Part shown: positions 1 to 10,544 of the stretch, in pieces
Layout of the letters: each line of letters starts with the position of its first letter
Numbering within the stretch: the first letter of the stretch is position 1
Origin: Odontocerum albicorne
Taxonomy: Eukaryota > Arthropoda > Insecta > Trichoptera > Odontoceridae
DNA length: 64,000 nt
Reading direction: 5' to 3'
Assembly: GCA_949825065.1 (NCBI GenBank)
Contig: OX463848.1
Location: forward strand, 39,787,380 to 39,851,379
Translations under genes and position numbers: made by a program
Notes under the pieces: generated by a model
Told to the model about the DNA's origin: nothing
Seen by the model: only the letters and a program-made list of their open reading frames with translations
Database searches by the model: none

Positions 1-139
1 TATTATTGTTTTTGTTACCATGTGAACATTTAAAAATGTGTAATTTTACAATAGGAACATTTCCTCGGTTTTAACTCAATTCTCGCAAAATCGACAGATT
101 GCTGTTTTTAATTCTAAACGACTCATATTTAAACGCTTA

Positions 140-275
140 TTTAGATACGTGCCATCACGCCATCTCCCTGTCGGGGTTAGTAAAAAGGACAGAGCACCTA
201 ACGTTCATGTCTCAATACACATCCTACGCCTCTTATGCATCCATGCAATTCCTACGTTTATTTATTAATTATATA
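140..275 (-). mobile_element. RTE-like non-LTR retrotransposon 3' fragment (family T)
   Basis: Read on the minus strand, this piece ends in the signature shared by many copies here: a stretch equivalent to RDRKVWRSVLSAYPDR, then a GGCGTGATGG 3' tail. On the plus strand it shows as catcacgccatctccctgtcgggg followed by aggacagagc. It is a 5'-truncated, decayed copy with no usable reading frame. Family T is defined by comparison with the copies at 29.3, 36.6, 39.4 and 62.5 kb. Confidence 0.6.
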
Positions 276-985
276 ATAAAAATAAACTAAATATAATGCA
301 TTCATTGTCACGTTCATCAACTTCAACTGTTGTCTATCCGTTACAGGAAGATATTCCATTATCTTCTGTTATTCGTCATAATCTCCCACTGTATGAGTAT
401 ATGTAAAAATGATTCAAACACAACCTGGCAAATTTTTAATCCACCAATCCGCCGTCTTCGGTGTGGTTATTTTATTACAAGAAAAATAAGTCATTTTTAT
501 TTTTCAATGTGTGGTTATCCTATTCAAACCAAATTGGGATACAGCTACATTACCAATCTGATCATTCTTTCAACCCTGTCTCCTGCAACTATATTTTGTA
601 TTCCAGAAAAGGACAAAGGATCAAAGGCTTTGTCGACATCCTCCCTTCTGGTCCTTTGTCTGAGATCTGTCAAATGCCTGGATAAATTGATTCTCCTCGA
701 TTTAAGAAAAAGTTCAAACTTAATTATATTTCGCTGAGTAAGCGCAGGTTGCCTGAATCTTGTCTTTTTTACATGTCATCTGTTTGGCGAAGTATTATTT
801 TCCTTTTAGAATGTCGCCAGATTTAAGATAATATCTTATTTCTATTTAATATGGTGGTCCTTTTTTTATTCACTTCACTTTTATAGTAATAATAAACTCA
901 AGAATTCCGTGTTTTTATGTTACCATTCGAGATTAAATTCCATACTTAGCTTTTACCTATGAATCTAATTTTTATTGTTAGTAAA
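276..985. other. AT-rich stretch without a recognised feature
   Basis: Open frames of up to 135 codons occur (330-737), but their composition is that of random AT-rich translation and they match no family I know. I see no repeat or TIR structure here. Confidence 0.5.
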
Positions 986-994
986 ATAATACTA

Positions 995-1325
995 CCAGGA
1001 GAAATACTACAAGGACTTGAGGCTCAAAATCAATGACGCCAAAACTGAGGCCATCATGTTCTCTCGCAAAATCAAGGAAAAAGTGCCGTCGATGCCCTTA
1101 TTCATCGGTGGTTGCCTGGTTGAGTGGCTGGACGTGGTTAAATACCTCGGCCTGCACCTCGACCGGCGACTGACGTGGAAAACCCATCTGAATACCATCA
1201 GACAGAAAGGTCACAAGGGCATAGGGGCTATCAGTTCGATATTTCATCGACGCAACTTCCTTTCACCCAAAAATAAGCTCCTCCTCTATAAAACCCTTAT
1301 TCGTCCTATCTTGACCAAAATACTC
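995..1325 (+). pseudogene. Jockey-like reverse transcriptase fragment
   Basis: The open frame reads RLKINDAKTEAIMFSR, then VKYLGLHLDRRLTWKTHL, then LLYKTLIRPIL. These are the region after the YADD box, the Y-L-G-x-x-L-D block and the thumb segment typical of Jockey-clade non-LTR reverse transcriptases. About 105 codons survive; both the catalytic palm upstream and the C-terminus downstream are missing, so this is a dead fragment. The GC content is visibly higher than in the flanks, which supports a transposon origin. Confidence 0.85.
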
Positions 1326-1960
1326 GAATTTTCTCCTATTGATGGTGGATAATACAATACTTTTCTATATTTATTTATCAGTTTCAAGATATTATAATTA
1401 CGGACTTTGTCAACTCATGACACTCTCGGCGTTTTTCGATAAAACCACATTTCAAAAACTTCTAGTTTCGTTATATTTGGTATGGTTGAACATCGTGAAA
1501 AAGTACAGAGAATATGTAGCAACGCATAATTTACATACATTTGTCGAGATTGAAATTCTTTTTCAAACGAAATCCTGCAGTTTATAGAAGCAGCTTCTTG
1601 CCATCTCCACTTTGATCTCTAGAAACTGGTCGAATATATAGAATATTGATGATTCTTGATTTAACTTTTTTTAATCGCAGTTATTCCTTCCTATTTTTAC
1701 TGCAGTTTCATGCCATGTGATTCTCAAATGAATGCTCTTCACATTGAAAATTTGGAGTATAAAACACGAGCGGGATTTTGAATGTTGTTTTTGGCAGTTA
1801 ACAAATATGTTTTAAGTGGACGATGTACTTGCCACATTTGAAAAAATAAATATATTTTCTTTCTACCTGCCTTTAATTTTAAGAAATGGAAGGTTGTGTA
1901 TACATCAAAGTTTATTTTTACTCTTGACACAATAGGTTGTCTTTTTTGGAATATAACAAC
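1326..1960. other. No recognised feature
   Basis: AT-rich sequence with only short open frames. No repeat family, TIR or tandem array seen. Confidence 0.4.
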
Positions 1961-1964
1961 AGAT

Positions 1965-2050
1965 TTTAACTCTCTTGAGGGGAGTTTGCTTTCGAAACGA
2001 CGCTATATAAATTGTCGTTTTATTGTTGTTATTATTATAATAAAAATTAA
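1965..2050 (+). repeat. Dispersed repeat family A, terminal piece
   Basis: The segment ttgaggggagtttgct followed by cgacgctatataaattgtc and a short TTATTATT-like tail recurs near 41.3, 45.9, 51.4 and 56.1 kb (the last reversed). In the fuller copies it follows a roughly 250-bp body. It looks like one end of a dispersed retroposon-like repeat with no coding capacity. Confidence 0.55.
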
Positions 2051-2740
2051 AAACGAATCTTTAATTTCATTGGACCTATTTAAATAGAGGAAAACAGCAT
2101 CGATGCAGTTACGAATATTTCTTTTATTTCTTCTTCTTCGGGTATGTATGTATGTAATTAAATTTAATATATTACAATTACTTCGATATCCATAATTATC
2201 AACCTTACAAAATGTAATCACGTTATAACTTTACCATAACGTTATAAAATACGTTTGATATATTGCGTCATAACTCCAAACCCCCTTGAGTTGATCTGAA
2301 TGTTTTAGTCGACCCATAAAAGATGGTTTCCATTACAGTCGTCAAATTTTACTGTCGAGTGATGTCAAGATTTATTGGGGAATCCTCACATTTGGGTGCC
2401 GTGGCTGGTCCACTGCTGGTGCACAGGGACCCCTTCGAATTGATTTATTAGTATAATAAACAACTTATCGATTTTGGTTATTTTCAAAGAACAAAAGCGA
2501 CCGACATTCGATTTGTTCCAAATGCCTTGTTTAAAGGCGTGTTTTTCAAGTTTTTTAGTATCTTTAGAAACATTTGGTAGCAAATTTTAACACTTCTTTC
2601 GGATTTAATATCGTTGAAGTAGTCGAAAGTTTATTTATTGGTTTGGAACATATTTTTCTTCCGGTTTTTGTCGTTTTAAAATCATTGTCTTTTAATTCAG
2701 AAATAATTTCAATCAATTATGTACGTATTTGTATGATACG
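2051..2740. other. No recognised feature
   Basis: AT-rich sequence with short frames on both strands. Nothing repeated within the window was recognised. Confidence 0.35.
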
Positions 2741-2845
2741 GTGTATGGATCTAGAAGAGGCGATGGATGTGTGAGTCGAGATAAGAAAGTCTGGCGTTCT
2801 GTCATCTTCCTACTCCGGTAGGAAAATGACATGATAGTATTTATA
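2740..2845 (+). mobile_element. Family T RTE-like 3' fragment
   Basis: The plus strand reads as RCMDLEEAMDV followed by SRDKKVWRSVILLL, the C-terminal signature of family T, and then a degenerate tgacatgatagtat tail. Only about 100 bp remain. Confidence 0.65.
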
Positions 2846-2950
2846 TATGTACTGTTTTAATCGATGCCCTGCATCCATATTTCTAGAAATTAAATTTATC
2901 TTCGTATATTGTGACAGACCGTTCGTCGTGGGATGCATCTTTAACATCAA

Positions 2951-3166
2951 CATTTCGTTCTAGATGTACACAACCACTTTCTGCACGTTGAATCTTCTAA
3001 AGCATTTTCGTTCTAGATGTACACAACCACTTTCTGCACGTTGAATCTTCTAAAGCATTTTCGTTCTAGATGTAAACAACCACTTTCTGCACGTTGAATC
3101 TTCTAAAGCATTTTCGTTCTAGATGTACACAACCACTTTCTGCACGTTAAATCTTCTAAAGCATTT
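2951..3166. repeat. 53-bp tandem repeat, 4 copies
   Basis: The start ttcgttctagatgtacaca recurs at 2954, 3007, 3060 and 3113, an exact 53-bp period. Units differ by single substitutions, so the array is young or homogenised. Confidence 0.97.
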
Positions 3167-3284
3167 ACTCCGTATACAGCACTTTTTCACAAGTTTTTGC
3201 CTTCTCGGAAATAAAAATCATAATATGACGAAGATATTCTTTATTTTGCGACATTTTTTAAATTTGACCAAAAAAAACTAAAGC

Positions 3285-3475
3285 CTCGGCCACACAGGTA
3301 AGAGCCTCGCTTGGTGCTTAGAGCTACGCTACTAGATGACTATAATACGCACGTAGCGTGGCGCGAAGCGTGGCCATTGCGATAAGATGGGGTGCGTTAG
3401 TTCGCTAGGATATGTCACCTAGCTCACAGCGTAGTTCTAAGCACTAAGCGAGGCTCCTACCTGTGTGGCCGGCGC
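3285..3475. mobile_element. MITE with long terminal inverted repeats
   Basis: The left arm (ggccacacaggtaagagcct, continuing to 3332) is the reverse complement of the right arm (ending aggctcctacctgtgtggcc) over about 46 bp with few mismatches. The flanks share CTAAAGC at 3278-3284 and 3476-3482, a plausible 7-bp target duplication. The interior is about 95 bp and non-coding. It is a non-autonomous DNA transposon; TSD length would suit a hAT or P-type element, but the superfamily is not settled. Confidence 0.8.
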
Positions 3476-3556
3476 CTAAAGCTCAAAAGCGTGGCCTTTT
3501 GTGACATACTTTTTATCAAATATTTAAACTTTCACTTCTTTGTATTACTCTTGATA

Positions 3557-4635
3557 GATCAGTCGTGATCAATTGCCATATTGTGAACGAACTGGTCTGA
3601 ATAGATCAGTCGTGATCAATTTTCATATTGTGAACGAACTGGACTGAATAGATCAGTCGTGATCAATTGCCATATTGTGAACGAACTGGACTGAATAGAT
3701 CAATCGTGATCAATTGCCATATTGTGAACGAACTGGACTGAATATATCAGTCGTGATAAATTGCCATATTATGAACGAACTGGACTGAATAGATCAGTCG
3801 TGATAAATTGCCATATTGTGAACGAACTGGACTGAATAGATCAGTCGTGATCAATTGCCATATTGTGAACGAACTGGACTGAATAGATCAGTCTTGATCA
3901 ATTGCCATATTGTGAACGAACTGGACTGAATAGATCAGTCGTGATCAATTGCCATATTGTGAACGAACTGGACTGAATAGATCAGTCTTGATCAATTGCC
4001 ATATTGTGAACGAACTGGACTGAATAGATCAGTCGTGATAAATTGCCATATTGTGAACGAACTGGACTGAATAGATCAGTCGTGATCAATTGCCATATTG
4101 TGAACGAACTGGACTGAATAGATCAGTCTTGATCAATTGCCATATCGTGAACGAACTGGACTGAATATATCAGTCGTGATAAATTGCCATATTATGAACG
4201 AACTGGACTGAATAGATCAGTCGTGATAAATTGCCATATTGTGAACGAACTGGACTGAATAGATCAGTCGTGATCAATTGCCATATTGTGAACGAACTGG
4301 ACTGAATAGATCAGTCTTGATCAATTGCCATATCGTGAACGAACTGGACTGAATATATCAGTCGTGATAAATTGCCATATTATGAACGAACTGGACTGAA
4401 TAGATCAGTCGTGATAAATTGCCATATTGTGAACGAACTGGACTGAATAGATCAGTCGTGATCAATTGCCATATTGTGAACGAACTGGACTGAATAGATC
4501 AGTCTTGATCAATTGCCATATTGTGAACGAACTGGACTGAATAGATCAGTCTTGATCAATTGCCATATTGTGAACGAACTGGACTGAATAGATCAGTCGT
4601 GATCAATTGCCATATTGTGAACGAATTGATCGTAC
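3557..4635. repeat. 47-bp tandem array, about 23 copies, with higher-order structure
   Basis: Unit starts fall every 47 bp from 3557 to 4591. Each unit opens with GATCAGTCGTGATC, itself an inverted repeat (GATCA, 4-nt loop, TGATC). Variant units (tatcag.., gataaatt.., atcgtg, attatg) recur in the same order at 4121-4308 and 4309-4496, giving a 188-bp four-unit higher-order repeat; a related partial block sits at 3745-3885. The last unit decays into gaattgatcgtactgg. Confidence 0.97.
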
Positions 4636-5249
4636 TGGATCATGAATGATTCGCATTCAATTTTCATGGACAGTTGTGTTTCTTTTATATTCTTAGTGTG
4701 AACTGTTCTCAGCAGTTTTTGCTAAGTCAGTCGATCGTGTTGATGACCTGTCACGTGATTTGGATCATAGCTTTAAGTAGCAGGGTCAAGATCAATAATT
4801 TAATCAAAACGTTAATTGATTCAAATTTTAATTATCTCAATTTGCCTTTATATTTATGGTTTTATAAGAAATAAAAGTTGTGGATGCAATTAGCGGGCAT
4901 ACAGAAATAAAACGAATTTAACAAATATTTTAACTAGGTAAAAGCAGAACTTAAATTGGACTCGCTATTTTGAAGGTGAGCAAACTTCTTAATGTTCAAA
5001 ATTTAAAGTTTTTTTTCATTTAACAGGGAAAAAAAAGAATTAAACTAAACATATCTTTGGTGTTACATACGAGTATAATACAGAAATGTAGAATACTGAG
5101 AAATATTTATTTAATTTTCAAGGTAAATAGTTGTTAACTTAATAAACAACTTAGATATTGTTAAGATTTTACTTGTTCCATATACTACTCGTATATTAAT
5201 TTATTTTAACTTGATGTAACGCCTAGACTAAATGTCTGACGTTACCTCT
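4636..5249. other. No recognised gene; two TACTCGTA-type octamers
   Basis: AT-rich sequence. It contains TACGAGTA at 5068-5075 and TACTCGTA at 5186-5193, discussed as possible transposon excision footprints. No coding signal. Confidence 0.4.
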
Positions 5250-5863
5250 TTAACGCTTCCTGTCATGTGATGTGTAACTAGTACATATTGCTTCTAAAAA
5301 CTTTAATATCTCTATAAATATAAAAAATACTGGGTTCAGATTTTAGGTATTCCTCCGTAATACATTTACGCATTGAATGAAAATATAATATTAATAATAA
5401 TTAGCACTTATCGGCCCCATTAGAGATATTTTGTGAAAATCGGAAATAAATTCACCAATACAATCAAACGTTTGCCAGTGTGTGACGTAGGTATATTCAT
5501 TCTAAAAAACCCGCTATGGTCGAGGAAGCGACACTATTCACGTCTCACTCTCACTCTACTTCGGTATATGGGAACGCAAGAAATAGAATCTCAGTTCGCT
5601 CGCTTCTCTCGCTCAGTAGGTCGGCGGCTTTCGGTAGAGGTGGTCGCTTTGCCCGTTTCGTGAAGGTTGGCCGATGTTTTTTTTCGTGTTTTCAGCAATT
5701 AAATTTGAATTATTATCACTTTTGACTTCAAATTTTATTCATTTAAGCGATTGGCTATGAATATTCTTATTTTTCCGATTTTAAATCGCTCATTTTTACA
5801 TGTGTATTGAATACACAACACTGGAACGGGCGAATTTTTTTAGCACAGGAAGGGAAAGTTTAA
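5250..5863. mobile_element. piggyBac-type MITE, copy 1
   Basis: A roughly 610-bp segment is homologous along its length to 17153-17777. It is bounded by TTAA on both sides (5250-5253 and 5860-5863). The ends resemble TTAACCCTGCCTTCCTGTG and its inverse CACAGGACGGGAAAGGTTAA as seen in copy 2. TTAA target sites with CC(C/T)-rich termini are the mark of the piggyBac superfamily. The open frames at 5433-5725 are not transposase and are not conserved between copies. Confidence 0.75.
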
Positions 5864-6294
5864 AAAAATGTTGATCTTCTTTTACACGATTGACAGATGG
5901 ACATTTCTGGTCTGCGTCGGTTTTGTCAGTCTTTCGTTACGATTCTGCCACAATATATTCATACATTTGAACATATCGTAATAAAATCAACTTTCCATTA
6001 AAAATTATCAGTAAATCGAAAAATAAGTGCTATAGTTATCTAAAATAGTTAAAGAATAAGTTACGTGTTGCAAAAATATCCATTTGAAAGTATCTTGTGT
6101 GAATATAAGTTTTAAGGTACACAGTACACATAACCATTCAAAACTAACCGTCAAGAGATATCTTAAACCGTAATATTATATTTGTTTAATATTTATACAG
6201 CAAAGATATCGTTTTTATTATTTGATAAGACAGCGACTTATCTTCCTGGCTAAAGTTAAGTGTATCAGTTCATACTTTAAAGGAATATTAAATG
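5864..6294. other. No recognised feature
   Basis: AT-rich spacer between the piggyBac-type MITE and the mariner-like copy. Confidence 0.4.
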
Positions 6295-6296
6295 TA

Positions 6297-6845
6297 GAGG
6301 GTCTTTCAAATTGAGCGGTTTTTTTAATTCTTGGCTAAAACACAGATGGCGTCGCGAACTTGCCATGGTCTTGTGACATTTGAGAAGTGTAATGTAAAAA
6401 ATGGAGTCGTATATAGTACAACAACGCGTTCAAATTGTTGAAAAACTTTATGTATTGTAATCTCCGGAAACGGTGATGTTAATTGGTCACCAAAAGATCA
6501 TGTGATCTGACACCGTTGGACTATTTTCTCTGGGGTTACGTGAAAAGCCAGGTCTATAAGAATGACCCCCGATCAATTCCTGAGCTGAAGGACGAAATTA
6601 TTCGCGTTATTGGTGAGTTAGAACCGCAATTATACCAAAATGTCATCGAAAATTTTGACAAAAGAGTGGACATCTGTGGAACTGCAAGAGGCGGACATTT
6701 GTCGTATATTGTTTTTTGTGTTTAAATGTCATACATTATACTTTAATGACCAGTAAAAAGTTTTTTTAAATCAAAGCAAATTGTGTGTTTTATTCAAGAA
6801 TAAAAAAAATAGAACAAAAAAAGCCGCTCAATTTGAAAGACCCTA
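6297..6845 (+). mobile_element. Internally deleted Tc1/mariner-superfamily element
   Basis: The terminal inverted repeats GGGTCTTTCAAATTGAGCGG (left) and its inverse (right) enclose 549 bp, flanked by TA at 6295-6296 and 6846-6847. The element keeps the transposase start and C-terminus but lost the middle. Full-length relatives are about 1.2-1.3 kb, so this copy is non-autonomous. Confidence 0.93.
6401..6725 (+). pseudogene. Tc1/mariner transposase remnant
   Basis: The 5' part starts at ATG 6401 and reads MESYIVQQRVQIVEKLY, the beginning of the N-terminal helix-turn-helix. A stop follows, then a deletion joint. From 6483 the frame reads RSCDLTPLDYFLWGYVKSQV, where the D of PLDYF is the third acidic residue of the DDE/D triad, followed by the family C-terminus ending GGHLSYIVF. 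The first and second catalytic aspartates are absent, so the product cannot be active. Confidence 0.9.
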
Positions 6846-7054
6846 TATTATGAATAAATATTTTACTTTGTAAAATTTTATTCGTACATCTATCTACTTT
6901 TTAGTAGATCGCTTAACTTATAATTTTATAAAAATAATAAAAGGTCATATATTTTATTTTATTAGTCTCTTATCTGATCAAAAAACACGTTCATTATTTG
7001 TTAACAAAACAAATACATATATAGAATACAGAATAACGTGATTAGGGATGATTT

Positions 7055-7112
7055 TCAACCTAAGGCTTATGTGTTGATTTTCAACCTAAGGCTGATGTAT
7101 TCAACCTAAGGC
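7055..7112. repeat. Short repeat of tcaacctaaggc, 3 copies
   Basis: The 12-mer occurs at 7055, 7081 and 7101, with spacings of 26 and 20 bp, directly upstream of a family T fragment. Confidence 0.85.
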
Positions 7113-7400
7113 AGATGACGAAGAGCACGCTACGATGGTTGGGGACATGAATAATGAATAAAACAATGTATAATGCAAATGGAAGGCGTATGAGAGAAAG
7201 ACCATGGCTGGATAAAGTGAATGATACTCGTATTTTAAATTAAGCTAACGTAAAAAGTCAGAGAAACCGTAAAAGCTGTATGAGAAGGTGTATGGATGTT
7301 AAAGTAACTAAGGGTGTATCTTGAGATAGGAAAGTCTGGCGTTCTGTCCTTTCTACGATAGGTAAATGGTGCGATAGTATACTCATTATTTGTGTTTTTT
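7108..7400 (+). mobile_element. Family T RTE-like fragment with a 6-bp insertion
   Basis: The sequence matches the family frame STLRWLGH, then NGRRMRERPWLDKV, then MRRCMDV and DRKVWRSVLS, with stops and shifts between. At 7225-7232 it has gaTACTCGTAtttt, where sister copies have gaTAttttgaaag (read in reverse at 29.4 and 36.7 kb). This is a clean 6-bp insertion at TA. Confidence 0.8.
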
Positions 7401-7424
7401 ATCACATACATTGTCATTTGCTGT

Positions 7425-7520
7425 ACATGCCGTCAGACTCTGGAAGCAGTTATCGGCTGCCGTAAGACTTGCACCGTCATTGGCTTGCTTCAATAATATC
7501 TTTAAAAAAAATCATCTCTC
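7425..7520 (+). pseudogene. CR1/Jockey-type ORF2 C-terminus remnant
   Basis: The frame from 7429 reads AVRLWKQLSAAVRLAPSLAC then FNNIFKK. This is the conserved end block (V-R-L-W-N-x-L-P...A-P-S-L-x-x-F) of CR1-like LINE reverse transcriptases. A second decayed copy is near 37.6 kb. Confidence 0.7.
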
Positions 7521-7667
7521 CTCAATGGCGATGTGTGTTTCTCTGTAACTCGTGTTTCTTTATCGTTTCTTAGTTTTTAGTGACATTTTCAAATATTTGG
7601 TTATACTATAATATTTTCTTTTTTTTTAATATATTTTCAATATTTTAATTTTATTTTATTATTCATA

Positions 7668-7890
7668 GTTAAGGCGTCAGTCAATACTAGAGGTTTAAAG
7701 ACGTTGTAATTGATTTACTAAAACACTTTTTCATTTAAGATAATAGTGTGGCCCTACCAGTTTCAAGGTTTTCATCTCAACATCAGGTGAACTCAAACAT
7801 GACTTAAAGGTTCGGTCCGCTGGTGATGACGTGCAAACCTTGGAACCGGTAAGGTCATACTGTTAGTGTTAATAAAAATAGTGTTTTTTT
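7668..7890. mobile_element. Palindromic PLE terminal repeat remnant with hammerhead-like cores
   Basis: The segment holds two inverted versions of the same unit. On the minus strand, CTGATG (7781-7786) leads to CCTTGAAACTGGTAGGG (ending near 7751). On the plus strand, CTGGTGATGA (7820-7829) leads to CCTTGGAACCGGTAAGG. The copies at 11.5 and 45.2 kb share this layout, and the latter encloses a Penelope-like endonuclease fragment. Hammerhead ribozymes are known in Penelope-like terminal repeats; these cores are degenerate. Confidence 0.6.
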
Positions 7891-8274
7891 TTATTAAAGC
7901 AATTAAAATGTTTAATTGCTTTACAAAAACACTTTAACTTGAAAATTACGTATGTAAACCTTCACTCAGAAATTGGCACGAATCTCAGTAACTATTGTCT
8001 AGTATGTTGCAGCAGTTAACCGTACGGCATTAAATTCTCAATTTGTATAATTGACTATAAAGTATCAGAATAAATAACTTAATAAAGATAAATTTAATAT
8101 TTTCAAGTTGGTTTTCCCCACCCTTTCAGTTCCCACCCTTTCAGTTCCCGCTATCGATAAAATCTCAAGAAAGTACCTCAATTTATTTTCAACTCCATAA
8201 CAAGTGTTGGTTGAAATTCCCGAGTTATTGCGTCCGCAAGCACTTCCAAATTTGCCCATATTTCTGCCAACAAA

Positions 8275-8890
8275 CCTCTCCCATGTCGGCCCAGTTTCTT
8301 AGGCTCTCTGAAGACTATATTTGAGGTTGTTTTAATGCTAGTATTAACACGTTGCAATACGTGGACGTATATTCAAGTTCTTTGAAAACTTTTCTGAACT
8401 TCTTGTACTTATAATGAAAACCTTCAACATTTTAGTCACAAATGCTGGTATTAATGAATAATCCTGTCGGCCATTTTATTGCAGATGAAAAGTACCTTCA
8501 CTCTTAAAATGAACATATAAAATCGAGAATATCAAACTAATACTTATTAGGAAAATTAAACGCTTTGAGGCCATGTGTTTTTTATATCTCAATATCTATC
8601 TATCAATAAAATTCCTACAAAATTCTCAAAGATTATTAAATAATTTTAAAACAATGACTGTAATTTATTATTACTACTGCTTTTTGTATCTTCATGTTAG
8701 TTTTGTATTATTTGTCAATAATTTTAAGTACGTGTATAACCTGTCACATGTTCATTTGTATATAAAGACACTGTTGTGTCGTTAATTAAATAAAATAAAT
8801 AAATATCCTTTATTTTTTTACTCAACGACAATGACAAGTGTTTCGCAATACAATGCCCTTATCAAATACTCGTATGTGCTTAGCTTAATT
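8275..8890. other. No recognised gene
   Basis: AT-rich. The 70-codon frame at 8573 looks random. It holds one TACTCGTA at 8867-8874. Confidence 0.35.
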
Positions 8891-8894
8891 TCGT

Positions 8895-9235
8895 GTCTAT
8901 TTACATTTCTCAGTTTACATTCTTTCAAAATCTGCTCAATTTGGTTCAGTCACGTTTTCCTCGGTCTACCTTTTCCACGCACACCTTGCACTTTTGACTT
9001 GTATACTCGATTAGTCATTCTTTCATAATTCATTCTCACCACATGTCCAAACCATCTTAAAGCTCCTTTCTTCATCTTACTTAAAACATCTATTTTGTCC
9101 ATGCATTAATTTCTGATGTCTTCGTGCCGCTTTCTTTCAAATATTGACACGCATCTCAACAGCATTAATCGTACTCTTATCCTACTTCTGCCAAGTACAA
9201 GTTTCACTTCCATACTTTAAGGTGGGCAGCAACAC
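8895..9235 (-). mobile_element. Family T RTE-like fragment
   Basis: Complement shows the sequence equivalent to KMKKGALRWFGHVVRMNYE, seen on the plus strand as attcattctcaccacatgtc and caaaccatcttaaagc, followed by GRPRKTWLNQIEQILKE. Related to the copies at 46.6 and 52.6 kb. No intact frame. Confidence 0.7.
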
Positions 9236-9330
9236 AGCTTAAACTATTTTAATTATTAAATGACTTGAGGTGAATGTATTCAATATTGATTGTGAAGGGA
9301 TTTGGATTTAAAATTACCTTTATACTCGTA

Positions 9331-9430
9331 TGTTGAGGAGTACCATATTTTGAGGAGTACCGTATGTTGAGGAGTACCATATGTTGAGGAGTACCATATG
9401 TTAAGGAGTACCATATGTTAAGGAGAACCA
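9331..9430. repeat. 17-bp tandem repeat, about 6 copies
   Basis: The unit tgttgaggagtaccata recurs with TGAGGAG at 9334, 9351, 9368 and 9385, and TAAGGAG at 9402 and 9419. The first unit is preceded by TACTCGTA (9323-9330), where the other units have only CATA. Confidence 0.95.
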
Positions 9431-9604
9431 AAAGAATCAATATATGTGTGATTTTAGAGTTTGGTGTGTTTCAAATTCAAATGATCAAGTACCAAGTAAT
9501 ACTAAATGTATTCATTTAAAAAAATGTGAATAAAACATATTTATATGGTATAGCAAATAGCATCATTAACTCAAAATCACAACCAGTCCAGTCTTTCTGA
9601 GTAT

Positions 9605-9715
9605 TTTATCGCGTGGTTTGGCATATGATGCCGACGTTTCGAAAACGTTGCAGTTTTCATTTTCAGGACTTGTTTGTAGTCAATTTCGGCAACATTTGCC
9701 AAACTACGCGAAACT
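9605..9715 (-). mobile_element. PLE-like terminal repeat remnant with hammerhead-like motif
   Basis: The minus strand reads CCTGAAAATGAAAACTGC, then AACGTTTTCGAAACGTCGGC (9631-9667). GAAAAC and GTTTTC form a perfect 6-bp stem II, followed by the hammerhead GAAAC-GTC element. The CUGAUGA core has decayed. The segment is flanked by a 14-bp inverted repeat (cgcgtggtttggca, 9610-9623, against tgccaaactacgcg, 9697-9710). A related copy is at 53.53 kb. Confidence 0.5.
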
Positions 9716-10210
9716 TATTCAAATGATACGAAGAACCGCGAAAATCTGAAAACATATTATTTGTCAAAATCAAAACGTTATTTTTTTCCATATGAAACTT
9801 GTGTATCGATTTGTGATAGAAAATCTCAAGCAGGGTGATCGAATTTTTTTTAATCTCAACAACCCGGACACTTCTTTGCATTTGACTTGAAATATTTTAC
9901 TTTGGGCCTTAACGTGTTAAGAACACTCAACCCCCCCAGCCACCGGGATCTCATCTCCCTCCTCTCATTTATTGAGCACCACAGCAGAGCTATGGCGGTT
10001 ATAACTTTGTTATCATTTATCACTGCCGGTAAAATGTTTTAATGCCACTCTCTAATTTTGGCTTATTTCTTCCTTGGACCATTAACGTGGCCTAAATCGT
10101 AACTAACCCATCCGGAATTTACGGATTCAAGTAATTGGCAATCTTTCCATTGTCATTTTAACGCTTCTCTAAGTGACTTTTATTCTTAAAACATTTCATC
10201 CAGTCTATTG
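9716..10210. other. No recognised feature
   Basis: Ordinary AT-rich sequence with a short C-run at 9930. No coding or repeat signal. Confidence 0.4.
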
Positions 10211-10214
10211 AACA

Positions 10215-10302
10215 AATAAATACTCAATAATCTTGTGATCATACATTGGCTTTAATTTGAATACTCCATAATCTGGTGATCACAAATTAGCTTTAATTTA
10301 AC
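10215..10302. repeat. Imperfect direct duplication of about 40 bp
   Basis: The run aataatcttgtgatca then ggctttaattt is repeated immediately as cataatctggtgatca then agctttaattt. Confidence 0.75.
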
Positions 10303-10544
10303 TTAGACACAAACCTTATTGATATACAGCTCGATAAGGCAATGCGAATTGTCAATGGCACTCTGAAATCAAGTCCTTTGGTATGACTTCCGGTTCTTGC
10401 AAACCTGCTGCTGTTTAATTAACGACGTGAAGATGTCTTGATGATAGAATACTAGAAGGTGTGTCCAAATGACACTTTATTAATACATGTGGGTGTTTCC
10501 TGCCCTCCTTTGTTCTCTTTATATCCCGACGGTTTTTCTAGATT

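Noticed and set aside
330..737. 135-codon gene
   Set aside because: Low-complexity AT-rich translation with no motif; an overlapping frame of similar quality exists.
3557..4635. CRISPR array
   Set aside because: Repeats are contiguous without variable spacers, there are no cas genes, and the context is eukaryotic.
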